Assembly (NCBI RefSeq): GCF_023821985.2
Contig: NZ_CP098805.1
Coordinates: 310,001-374,000 of the forward strand
Origin: Dyadobacter chenhuakuii
Lineage (GTDB): Bacteria; Bacteroidota; Bacteroidia; Cytophagales; Spirosomataceae
Reading direction: 5' to 3'
Length of the DNA stretch: 64,000 bases
Part shown: one piece after another, positions 27,287-35,336 of the stretch
How positions within the stretch are numbered: the stretch's first letter is position 1
Layout: each line of letters opens with the position of its first letter
The notes under the pieces: generated by a model
Seen by the model: only the letters and a program-made list of their open reading frames with translations
Database searches by the model: none
What the model was told of the DNA's origin: nothing
Position numbers and translations under genes: made by a program

Positions 27287-28045
27287 TCATGAATGGCAGT
27301 CCGTTGGCCGTTGAGGTAAATAACTATCAACGAGCGATAACTTATGTCGACGGCGGGCGTACCGTCGGAGCCGACCTTGATTTAATAAGAACCGATGGGT
27401 GAGATCGACAAGCAGAGATGGTAATTCCGCTAAGAATAAACCGAAAATATTGTTATCTGCGACCAAGTCAACTATAACTTTTTCGAGGGTGGGGACATTC
27501 AATTCCTGATCATTTTGCAGCAATGGTGCTTCGCTAATTAGCGGCTTGACTAGAAGGATGTTATGCCGGCCAGGCGTATAGCGCTCCATCAGGGCCAAGT
27601 CATCAGCTCGAATAATAGGAATTGATAGTCGGTTTATGAACACGTCATTCAGTATAAAATCAAAGATGACGTCAACCTCGTCACGTTCTGCTTCAACCAG
27701 CCAATATGTTATCGTGGGTTGTTGCACAACAAACGAATGCAAGATAGATGTTGTCCAGACGCAAGTAGTTACCAAAGGAAACTTACGACCTAGGCGTTGT
27801 CCAATTTCGAATAATTCCTGTGGTAGCGTTGGGGTAAAACTGGATAGAACAGACTTATTACTGGAAACAGCATAGGCGCCACGACCTTGCCTCACTAGTT
27901 TTCCTTGTTCCAGAAGTGTGTGTATGTGCCAATCAAGGGTATTTAACTTGGCACGAGGATATTCCTTTCTCAATAGCGAGAGCAGTGCAGGCCTACGAAT
28001 CGTTTCGTTCGGCTTTACCAACTGAAGTGTCTTTTCTCGTTGCAT
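27287..28045 (-). CDS. AbiEi/DUF6577-like winged-helix protein, probable BREX regulator (252 aa)
   Basis: ATG 28045 (MQREKTLQLVK) is preferred over a longer frame because the promoter-like box and operator lie at 28053-28094 and would otherwise fall inside the gene. Residues 1-70 form a winged-helix pattern (PALLSLLRKEYPRAKLNTLD..LLEQGKLVRQGRGAY). The rest resembles DUF6577/AbiEi-like proteins, which pair an N-terminal HTH with a domain related to antitoxin regulators. It is the first gene of the BREX unit. Together with the palindrome at its own start it suggests an autoregulated switch. Confidence 0.7.
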   Translation of the reverse strand: MQREKTLQLVKPNETIRRPALLSLLRKEYPRAKLNTLDWHIHTLLEQGKLVRQGRGAYAVSSNKSVLSSFTPTLPQELFEIGQRLGRKFPLVTTCVWTTSILHSFVVQQPTITYWLVEAERDEVDVIFDFILNDVFINRLSIPIIRADDLALMERYTPGRHNILLVKPLISEAPLLQNDQELNVPTLEKVIVDLVADNNIFGLFLAELPSLLVDLTHRFLLNQGRLRRYARRRHKLSLVDSYLPQRPTDCHS

Positions 28046-28052
28046 ATAGAAA

Positions 28053-28094
28053 ACCAAGTTTCGGCAAATATAATAAATAGTGCCAAAACTTGGT
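28053..28094 (-). promoter_or_regulatory. Palindromic operator around the BREX operon promoter
   Basis: The arms ACCAAGTTTCGGCA (28053-28066) and TGCCAAAACTTGGT (28081-28094) are an inverted repeat with 13 of 14 positions matching, separated by 14 nt. Between them, read on the minus strand, lies the box TATATTTG. A repressor bound here would cover the promoter. The regulator-like protein encoded from 28045 is the obvious candidate to bind, by inference. Confidence 0.7.
28065..28072 (-). promoter_or_regulatory. Bacteroidota -7 box (TATATTTG) of the BREX operon
   Basis: The minus-strand octamer TATATTTG matches the Bacteroidota consensus TAnnTTTG and lies 20 nt before the start codon at 28045, so the leader would be very short. 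No good TTTG -33 element is seen at the usual spacing. Confidence 0.55.
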
Positions 28095-28354
28095 AACCTT
28101 AAAGATGACACATTTAAGAATATGTATGACAAAAAAAAAGTGCTTTTGTAAAGTCATAACATATGTTGATAAAACTATTGCTTGGGAATTGGAGGGCTGT
28201 TGGCTTGTAACCTATTGACAGTTTTAATATCTGCGTTGAGTTTTGCTGTTGCCGAATCAATCATATAAAATCATTTAGCGATAATTATAATACGTTGCAA
28301 TGTGTATCAAGAAACTTTTATGATATTTTTAGACAACCTAACAGCTAACTACTT

Positions 28355-30787
28355 ATGGCGATTTTAAGTCCGACAATTGAAGTTATAAAAAGGCAAAAAG
28401 TCCAGCCGACAGAAGGTGAATGGACGTTATTGAATTTTTTGATGGGCCAATTGGATGACACATATGAAATATACTATCAGCCATACCTAAATGGTGACAA
28501 TCCGGACTTTGCAATAATGCGAAAAGGGAGTGGAGTTCTACTGGTTGAAGTCAAGGATTGGAATTTAAAGCACTATTATATTGATGAAAACAAAAAATGG
28601 CGATTACGGAAAGATGCCACACAAATTAAATCACCTCTCAATCAGGTAGAAAATTATAAATCAAATTTATTTAAGTTGCATATAAATGAACTTTTTAAGA
28701 AGACGATAAAGAGTCAAAACCACTGGGCAACTGTAAACTGTGCCATCTATTTTCATAATGAAACTGAACAAGATTTAATAAATTTCTTAATCAATGATTT
28801 TAGAACGCATAAAGACGATTCATATAATAAATTTATAAGTTATTTTGGTCTAATGGGCTACAATTCATTAACAAAAGAGAAACTGAACTTAGTATTGACA
28901 AAATTTTGGCTAAATAAAAAATCATATTACTTTGATGATATACTTTATATTAGTTTTAAGCGATATTTGAAACCGCCTACTCATCAATTAGAAGAAGGTA
29001 TAGAGATAAATTATTCAAGAGAACAGCAAGATTTAATTAGAAGCGAAATACGGCCAAGGAGAAAAATAAAAGGAGTTGCAGGAAGTGGAAAAACTCTGAT
29101 TTTAGCAAAACGAGCAGTAAATGCACATAAAAGAACCGGGGGTAGAATTCTCATTCTAACTTATAATCTTTCGCTTAAAAATTATATTTATGATAGGATT
29201 AGTGATGTAAGAGAAGAGTTTGATTGGAGTAACTTTTACATTACGAATTATCATCAATTTTTCAAAACACAATCAAATAATTACAATTTAGAAATTTTAA
29301 GCATTGCTTCTTGGCAAAACACTTTATTCTTTGATTCAGTAAAAGAAGAAATAAACAAGTATGATGTGATTCTTATTGATGAAATTCAAGATTATATGCA
29401 GCCTTGGATAGATATTATTACTACGTACTTTACCCACCCCGAAACTGAGTTCATAGTTTTCGGAGATGAAAAACAGAATATTTATGAGCGTGAGCTAGAC
29501 GAAAATAATGAGATTATTGTCCGGCAAATTGCTGGACGTTGGAATAAGTCTTTGAATAAATCCTTTCGCTTAGTCAGTTCAATTTACATAACAGCACTAC
29601 TTTTTCAAAACAAATTTTTTGAGGGTAAATATAACCTTGATCACACAGATATAGATATTCAAAAGTTAAAACGGGATAATCAGTTAAGCATTGATTTTAC
29701 ACCAAGAATTATAGAATATCACTACTTTAACTCATTTACCGCTGACATATTATTTAAAAAAATATATAGTATCCTTCTTCAACATCAGATTCATTCATCT
29801 GACGTTGGAATTTTGTGTTCCAAAGTTGCCATCTTGAGGGCAATCGATTTTTTAATTCGGACTAAAAAACATGAGAACACATCCATTACATTTGAAATGG
29901 AAGAAGAATATTTGCAAAATGAGGAGAATAGCACAAAAATTGAAGTGATTAGAAGATTAAGAAAGAATCACTTTTACATGAAAACTGGAACAGTAAAACT
30001 ATCTACTATTCACAGTTTCAAGGGTTGGGAGATTGAAACTTTATTCCTGCTAATCGAAAATGGAGAGAAAGAGAAAGAATTTGAAAATGCTGAGTTGGTT
30101 TACACAGGACTAACACGAGCAAAGAAGAATTTAATAATTTTTAATTTGGGAAACAAGGAGTATCATGATTTTTTCAGATCAGAAATTGAGCAATCGTTTG
30201 TCCATCAGGATACTACAACTAGCCGTATGTTGGACTGGGATTATATAGATACGTACAAGCATTACTTTAATAGTATACTATCTACTTATCATGACTTCAA
30301 TGAAAGAGAATTAATCCTTTTTAAGGGTAAATTATTTGTTGGAAGCCCCTGTACGTTTTTAGATAGTGGCTCAATCTTTTGTCAAACAACATTTGGATTG
30401 ATTTTTAATAAACAGATTGTTTGGACGGAATATTTAAAAAATTTGTATCACTACGATCCTCTATTACTTTATTCAGGAGGTGGTATAGATGAATATGGTT
30501 ATCAAATTGACTTTAATGAATTACCCTTAGACTTGGCAACAGAACTTCAAAAAAGTCGAGAATATTTATTAGAAGGAAGTGAATTGCACGATCAAATAGA
30601 CAGTTCCAGTGATTACTTTCATAATATATATTCAAAGTCAAATTTAAACCGAGAGCAATTCATTGCCGCAGTTGAGATGAATGATCTAAATTTTATTTTC
30701 AACAGTGGAATATATAATCAATTGCTAAACGTCTTGCACTCAGATATTAGCGATTTTAATATTACCAAATTTTATGAAAGATATTAG
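28355..30787 (+). CDS. NERD-domain nuclease fused to SF1 helicase (810 aa)
   Basis: Residues about 15-130 are a NERD (nuclease-related) domain: PDFAIMRKG..LLVEVKDWN gives the D...ExK pattern near 48-66. Walker A GVAGSGKT is near 240-247, and motif II is ILIDEIQDY near 338-346. Later helicase motifs are visible (VFGDEKQNIYE, LSTIHSFKGWE, GLTRAKKNL). A ~190-residue C-terminal extension has no recognised domain. Such proteins occur in phage-defence islands and process foreign DNA. It is divergent from the BREX unit across a 309-nt spacer and is far more AT-rich than BREX, so it came separately. Confidence 0.88.
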   Translation: MAILSPTIEVIKRQKVQPTEGEWTLLNFLMGQLDDTYEIYYQPYLNGDNPDFAIMRKGSGVLLVEVKDWNLKHYYIDENKKWRLRKDATQIKSPLNQVENYKSNLFKLHINELFKKTIKSQNHWATVNCAIYFHNETEQDLINFLINDFRTHKDDSYNKFISYFGLMGYNSLTKEKLNLVLTKFWLNKKSYYFDDILYISFKRYLKPPTHQLEEGIEINYSREQQDLIRSEIRPRRKIKGVAGSGKTLILAKRAVNAHKRTGGRILILTYNLSLKNYIYDRISDVREEFDWSNFYITNYHQFFKTQSNNYNLEILSIASWQNTLFFDSVKEEINKYDVILIDEIQDYMQPWIDIITTYFTHPETEFIVFGDEKQNIYERELDENNEIIVRQIAGRWNKSLNKSFRLVSSIYITALLFQNKFFEGKYNLDHTDIDIQKLKRDNQLSIDFTPRIIEYHYFNSFTADILFKKIYSILLQHQIHSSDVGILCSKVAILRAIDFLIRTKKHENTSITFEMEEEYLQNEENSTKIEVIRRLRKNHFYMKTGTVKLSTIHSFKGWEIETLFLLIENGEKEKEFENAELVYTGLTRAKKNLIIFNLGNKEYHDFFRSEIEQSFVHQDTTTSRMLDWDYIDTYKHYFNSILSTYHDFNERELILFKGKLFVGSPCTFLDSGSIFCQTTFGLIFNKQIVWTEYLKNLYHYDPLLLYSGGGIDEYGYQIDFNELPLDLATELQKSREYLLEGSELHDQIDSSSDYFHNIYSKSNLNREQFIAAVEMNDLNFIFNSGIYNQLLNVLHSDISDFNITKFYERY

Positions 30788-30865
30788 AAAAAAGTGAAAA
30801 CTTAATGAGGTAAGCTTTACATAAGTCAATATTTATTTAGTTTCAGAATGTTATTTCAACTAACG

Positions 30866-31045
30866 TTATTCTGGTTTAAGTTTTTTGGAAAGAACCTTTG
30901 CCTCTTCAGTTTCGTTTTGTCGCTGCTTTAACTTTGCTTCTGCCTCTTTTACCGTCAGCTCATGCGCCTCACGCTTCTGTGTTTCAAGTTCCGCCTGGTA
31001 AGGATCTTGATAATAAATATTATCAACCCTAGCCGTAAATGCTGG
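30866..31045 (-). pseudogene. 3' remnant of a coiled-coil protein cut by the IS element
   Basis: Read on the minus strand, the bases directly outside the left IS end continue as an open frame of 59 codons to TAA at 30866-30868. The translation is a charged coiled coil (for example DNIYYQDPYQAELETQKRE and KLKQRQNETEEAKVLSKK). There is no start codon; the 5' part has been lost at the IS boundary and does not resume on the other side. Function unknown. Confidence 0.55.
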
Positions 31046-31126
31046 TGTAAGCTTCCCTCAAAACAGAGTGGTGATGAATTAGACAAATTTTCTAATTTTA
31101 ATCTGCTATGAAACGAAACACATTCA

Positions 31127-31141
31127 CCGCGCGGCGTCCGC
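31127..31141 (+). repeat. GC-rich micro-insertion, copy 1
   Basis: The 15-nt word CCGCGCGGCGTCCGC interrupts IS3 orfA. The identical word occurs in reverse orientation at 31756-31770 in orfB, and related GC-rich words occur at 31326-31341 and 32089-32106. Confidence 0.7.
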
Positions 31142-31325
31142 AGAAACTCAGATCGTCAAAATCCTCAAAGACATGGATTCTGGCAAACAGGCAAATGACG
31201 TCGCTCGGGAAAATGGCGTTTCCAAGGCTACATTGTACAATTGGCGCAAGAAGTACAGCGGTATGGGTGCTTCGGAGCTTTCTGAATTGAAGTCACTCAA
31301 GGAGGAGAACCGCCGTCTGAATCGG

Positions 31326-31341
31326 ATCGCCGAAGCGACAC
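31326..31341 (+). repeat. GC-rich micro-insertion, copy 2 (diverged)
   Basis: Sixteen nucleotides (ATCGCCGAAGCGACAC) stand between the orfA codons for RRLNR and MYAEL, which are normally adjacent. It shifts the frame by +1. It shares the CGGA.CGCCG..GCG pattern with copy 3 but is the most diverged copy. Confidence 0.5.
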
Positions 31342-31755
31342 ATGTATGCGGAATTAGCTCTTGATCACAGACTTGCAAAAGAGATCATCGAAAAAAAGCT
31401 TTAAGGCCTGCTCAGAAGCGGCTAATTGCTTCCGATATTTCTCAGGAAGCTGGATTTAGCATTGAGCGGGCATGTAGAGTTTTGCAGTTGAGCACGGGTG
31501 TTTTTTATTACAAAACGGTCAAGAACGACCTGCCTGTTATAGACATGCTTAATGAGCTGGCAGAAGAACATCCGACCCGAGGTTTTGATTGGTATTACGG
31601 CAATTTGCGGAATAGAGGCCTGCCTTGGAATCGCAAACGAGTGCTTCCAATCTATCGAAGTATGGATCTCAAATTAAGGCGTAAGCGAAAAAGGCGCATT
31701 CTGAAAAGACCAAAACAGCCTTTAATTGAGGCGAAGACTTTGAATGAAACCTGGA

Positions 31756-31770
31756 GCGGACGCCGCGCGG
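31756..31770 (-). repeat. GC-rich micro-insertion, copy 3
   Basis: GCGGACGCCGCGCGG is the exact reverse complement of the word at 31127-31141. It lies between the codons for TWS and MDF of the transposase, which are adjacent in related IS3 transposases; net insertion is 14 nt. Confidence 0.7.
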
Positions 31771-32088
31771 CATGGATTTTGTCAGTGATGCTCTTAGTTC
31801 TAGCCGACGTGTGCGAACATTAGTTGTCATGGATGACGCTAGCAGAGAAGCACTTGCAGCGCATGCGGATTACTCCCTATGTGCCGGTAAAGTCATACAA
31901 GTCTTGCAACAATTGGAATGCGAACGAAGGTTGCCACTATCTATAAGAACCGACAATGGCCCTGAGTTTATCAGTAAGAAACTAGCCAAATGGTGCGAAG
32001 ACAAGCAGATTGAGCAAAAATTTATTCAGCCTAGGAGACCGATGCAAAATTGCTACAACGAAAGATTAAACAGAACTTACCGGGAAGA

Positions 32089-32106
32089 CCCGGGCCGCCG
32101 GGCGGC
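32089..32106 (-). repeat. GC-rich micro-insertion, copy 4 (related)
   Basis: CCCGGGCCGCCGGGCGGC stands where relatives have a single codon between TYRED and LDAY. Its reverse complement matches copy 1 at about 11 of 15 positions. The insertion is in frame (net about 15 nt). Confidence 0.55.
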
Positions 32107-32452
32107 ACTGGATGCTTACTTTTTTGATTCTCTGGAACAGTTGCGTATTTTATCAGACAAATGGCTTGACAATTACAACAGTAAGCACCCACACAGGTCA
32201 ATGAAGGGACTAACGCCAAATCAGAAGCACATATTACTGAAAGAAAATGCCGTGAAAAAAGAAAAATTAACTGTCGCAATGAACAACTGAGTCTAAATCG
32301 CCACCACTCTAAAAATGGGAAGCCTACATAGCTCTAAATGTTGATGTCGATGGAACACCTGTCTACAATAGACAGGCACTTAATGAAAAATGTGAAATAA
32401 TACTGAGGATTGGGATTATGACGGTATGTTTATCTTCTTTATCAAGAAAACA

Positions 32453-32740
32453 ATGTCAAAAACTGATTATACAGTAGATGGGAAACATGCAGTTATCTGG
32501 CCTCAAAGTTTTTTAAAAGGGGCAATTGCAAAAGTGATTGAAACAATTGATAAGCGCCCGGATTCAAACTTCACCATTAACAATAATACAGGGGACTTTT
32601 ACATTGTTTTGACAGGAGGCCTCGATTTTGAATGGGATCAAATCAGGTATAAAGTTCAAAAGTTTGGGAGCCTAGGATTTAGTAGAGAGGAGATTAAGTC
32701 TGAATTGTCCTGCTTTGCTAGGCAATTCAATTTTTTGTAG
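32453..32740 (+). CDS. Hypothetical small protein (95 aa)
   Basis: ATG 32453 (MSKTDYTVDGKHAVIWP) is preferred; the frame continues 9 codons further upstream. The sequence has a mixed alpha/beta look (FTINNNTGDFYIVLTGGLDF) and no membrane helix. Just upstream, 32329-32425 carries protein-like codons in shifted frames (VDVDGTPVYNRQALNEK, then TEDWDYDGM), suggesting that this ORF or its neighbour lost its 5' part when the IS arrived. No family recognised. Confidence 0.45.
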   Translation: MSKTDYTVDGKHAVIWPQSFLKGAIAKVIETIDKRPDSNFTINNNTGDFYIVLTGGLDFEWDQIRYKVQKFGSLGFSREEIKSELSCFARQFNFL

Positions 32741-32955
32741 TTTTTATGTGTACTGAATTTTGCTGTACTGCATAAACAAGCGGTACAATAACCCACTAAA
32801 TTTGTAACGGCACTGAAAGGGGCTTTTCTCGGTACCTTTTTGTTACTATATAAACGTCCATATATGTAGTAATATTACCAGTTGCCAAGTTGCTTGCAAA
32901 AATCAGTTAACTTTGATATTATTGATGTCATTTTTATGATACCAAGAACATCGGA

Positions 32956-33428
32956 ATGGAATTTGTTGAAGTTAATGACGTTATATATTTACATAAAGGA
33001 ATGCCGTGCAATACACCGAAATACCTGTATGGACTTACAAAAACCACCATCCATACAGAAACGCTAAAACGGATGGGCATCTAAATGTAAGGGAAGCCCG
33101 GCGAAGGCAGTCTTTTGTAAAGCCCTTATAAGACGAAGCGCAAAAGCTGATCAAATTCGTTTTTCAATACCTAGAAGTGGGCTTTGAAGATTCGGTACTT
33201 CAAAAGTATGTTCGTCATGTCAATCAAGTTCGACCTGGCAACGAATTCATAATCCCAACAGGTGAATACATCGTCACCGATGTAAAATTTAAAGACTGGG
33301 AACGAAAGGTATTTGGTCAAACCTTTAACGCAAAGCCGGAACAAGAAACTTTCAAGATTCATTTTTACCAGAACAGTAACAATTTAGCAACTAATAACAA
33401 CGTGCAGTTAGTCAGATGGACCCGTTGA
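32956..33428 (+). pseudogene. Decayed small gene(s) of unknown function
   Basis: A 42-codon ORF (32956-33084, MEFVEVNDVIYLHKGMP.. to KRMGI) is followed by a start-less open stretch 33132-33428. That stretch encodes KLIKFVFQYLEV and RPGNEFIIPTGEYIVTDVKF and ends VQLVRWTR. The pieces look like genuine protein but are separated by stops and frame changes. They may be the two halves of one broken gene or the remains of two. No family recognised. Confidence 0.4.
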
Positions 33429-33745
33429 ATAAATGGCACCTACCGTTAGTTAAATGGTATTGCTTGTTTGTGATGCTGCCGATATCTATGTCACAAAAAC
33501 CCGTGCACAAATAGATTTTCATCCGGGAGATTGAAACGTTTGATATTAACCAATACTTAGGACTTATTGGCTGGATTGGTAACAAACCTCACAAGATATA
33601 CACTTCGATAGACAAGCAGTCATTCTACTTGCATGATGAAGAGATAGGCAGGCTTTTTGAGTTCAAAGCGAAATATTACAGCTTTGAAGGTCATGGTCAG
33701 TATGAGAGGGTTATTGAAGCATATTTTGCAGCGTGTGAGAGGTAA
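33416..33745 (+). pseudogene. Amber-interrupted small secreted protein gene
   Basis: ATG 33416 overlaps the end of the previous frame and starts a probable signal peptide (KWYCLFVMLPISMSQ). After 32 codons an in-frame TAG (33512-33514) follows an AAA codon, and the same frame then continues for 76 more codons (IFIREIETFDINQYLGLIGW ... VIEAYFAACER). The open continuation suggests a single nonsense change. A further 33-codon fragment (MEEGEENWQRLSLSAV) lies at 33884-33985. Function unknown. Confidence 0.45.
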
Positions 33746-34130
33746 AGATGAATTGATGATTGATTGAATGCAGGCATTGTAACCACCCACAAGCTTATTT
33801 ATTTTGGTTTCACGCATGGTAGGTACAGGACAAATTAAAATTAACCATCATTCCGTTTTCCTAGAAAAAAGCAATGTTTGTTAATGGAAGAAGGCGAAGA
33901 GAACTGGCAACGGTTATCATTAAGTGCTGTTAAGCATCCTGTGAAACCATATCCGTTTGGATTCATCTTTAAGACCTATAAATGAAGTTGGTTTTTCAAA
34001 GTAATTTAGAACACAGTTAAAGACGTTTGACACCCTGGTTAACAGAAGGTTTTGCCCACCTAGGTGAAAATTAATTCAGGCTTATTTTAAGAAAAAAATC
34101 GGCTTTTTTTCCTCATCAACTAAGTTAACA

Positions 34131-34958
34131 ATGAACTACTACCTTTTCGTTTGGAATCCTTTGGTATGGGAATGGCCGAATTTAGAGCAGGCAATTGAGC
34201 AGATTAATGAAAGAGGCTCCTATATAGAAGATTGGTCTTGCAGTGCCCATAGAAAAGTCAAACCTGGAGATAGGGCATTTTTAATGAAGCTTGGAGTTGC
34301 TCCGAAGGGTATTATTGGCTCTGCTATCATCATATCAGATGCTGTACGAACAGATGGTCGCCGTGGTGAGGAAAAAATAGTTTCTAGAATGAGGGTAAAA
34401 CTAGACTTTGATATTTTGCTTAATCCCGATGTAGATCCTATTCTGCCTTATGATATCTTAAATCAGGGGGAATTTTCAAAGCAGAATTGGCTTTCTCAAT
34501 CATCAGGCATTTCAATTCGACCGAATTTAGTAGCTGAACTTGAAGCACTATGGTTTGATTTTGTATCTACACAAGGTCTTAGAAATAACCCATTTACAGC
34601 ACAGAATGAGCAACATCTGTACATGGAAGGTGCTTCTAATCAGATTTTAGTTACCAAATATGAACGGAATATTCAGGCAAGGAAACGATGTTTGGAGCAT
34701 CACGGATATTCATGTATGGCATGTAAATTGAATTTTCGAGATAGATATGGGGATGTTGGTAAAAACTATATTCATGTTCATCATAAATCACAGATTTCAA
34801 AGATTGGGAAGTCTTATTCCGTCAATCCCCTTGAAGACCTAGTTCCCGTTTGCCCGAATTGCCATGCTATGATTCATCAGCGGCAGAATCCCTACACGAT
34901 TGAAGAGGTTTCACAATTTCTTGATAGAACTACTTCAGATCAGATGATCTCAAGCTAA
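34131..34958 (+). CDS. EVE/PUA-like domain fused to HNH endonuclease (275 aa)
   Basis: Residues 1-150 resemble an EVE/PUA-type base-reading domain (YYLFVWNPLVWEWPN, WSCSAHRKVKPGDRAFLMKL, PKGIIGSAIII). Residues ~185-265 are an HNH nuclease: SCMAC (first Cys pair, ~194), HVHHK (catalytic His, ~217), LEDLVPVCPNCHAMIH (Asn and second Cys pair, ~233-248). Fusions of this kind are modification-dependent restriction enzymes that recognise methylated or hydroxymethylated cytosine, of the VcaM4I type. It is intact although the flanks are decayed, so it is probably still under selection. Confidence 0.8.
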   Translation: MNYYLFVWNPLVWEWPNLEQAIEQINERGSYIEDWSCSAHRKVKPGDRAFLMKLGVAPKGIIGSAIIISDAVRTDGRRGEEKIVSRMRVKLDFDILLNPDVDPILPYDILNQGEFSKQNWLSQSSGISIRPNLVAELEALWFDFVSTQGLRNNPFTAQNEQHLYMEGASNQILVTKYERNIQARKRCLEHHGYSCMACKLNFRDRYGDVGKNYIHVHHKSQISKIGKSYSVNPLEDLVPVCPNCHAMIHQRQNPYTIEEVSQFLDRTTSDQMISS

Positions 34959-35336
34959 ACATTGGGTTTGAAGGTCTAATTGTGGCATCGAAGGATGAAG
35001 TGATAGTTTCAAAGCGCTCAATTTACTAGATTTTTAGACTTATAGAGAGAATTTTCTTAACCTAAATTCGGATTCTACCCTTTAATCAATTGAACCCACT
35101 CAAACAAGTAGATATATATAGGTAATCGTTTTGTTTGGCTGGGTTAGTGCAATCAATAAGTGTTTAATGAATCCTTATAAAGGAGCACATCAGAAAAGGG
35201 ATTGGTGGTGCTTAATACCTTAAAAGGATAATTGACTTAGACATGCATCGAAGAGTTCTGTGCATGACGGAATTTTTCCACTTCCTCGATTCCTCAGCCC
35301 ATTTACGTAAGCAAACCTCTATTAAACCACCGACTG
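34959..35336 (+). other. Non-coding spacer
   Basis: AT-rich spacer with no protein-like frame or clear terminator. It presumably carries the promoter for the gene starting at 35337; no consensus TAnnTTTG box at a convincing distance was found. Confidence 0.4.

Larger units (their letters stand above)
31108..31404 (+). pseudogene. IS3 orfA with two frame-breaking insertions
   Basis: The gene starts MKRNTF.., breaks at 31129 by a 14-nt insertion, continues in another frame with the HTH part ILKDMDSGKQANDVARENG and SKATLYNWRKKYSG, and breaks again at 31326-31341 by 16 nt. It then ends with YAELALDHRLAKEIIEKKL and a stop at 31402-31404. An A-run (31391-31397) before the stop is where a -1 frameshift would fuse orfA to orfB, as usual for this family. 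Confidence 0.85.
31390..32290 (+). pseudogene. IS3 orfB transposase, DDE type, broken
   Basis: The frame opens at the A-run with ALRPAQKRLIAS and continues through ACRVLQLSTGVFYY, KTLNETW and, after a 14-nt insertion at 31758-31771, MDFVSDALSSSRR. The catalytic residues are present: Asp in MDFVSDAL, Asp in RTDNGPEF and Glu in QNCYNERLNRTY. A second, in-frame GC-rich insertion (32089-32106) adds PGRRA before LDAYFFDSLEQL. The HPHRSMKGLTP tail is complete. Only the insertions disable it. Confidence 0.85.
31046..32328 (+). mobile_element. IS3-family insertion sequence, inactivated
   Basis: The ends are imperfect inverted repeats: TGTAAGCTTCCC at 31046 and its counterpart GGGAAGCCTACA ending at 32328, with similarity continuing inward for ~38 nt (both contain AGAGTGGTG). 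The inside holds orfA (HTH) and orfB (DDE transposase). Removing four short GC-rich insertions (14, 16, 14 and about 15 nt) restores both frames and gives ~1.22 kb, normal for the IS3 group. No target-site duplication is seen at the flanks, so the surroundings were rearranged or the element is old. Confidence 0.85.

Noticed and set aside
31046..32328. Programmed function of the IS frame breaks
   Set aside because: IS3 elements use only one -1 shift at the A-run; the other frame changes coincide exactly with GC-rich inserted segments.
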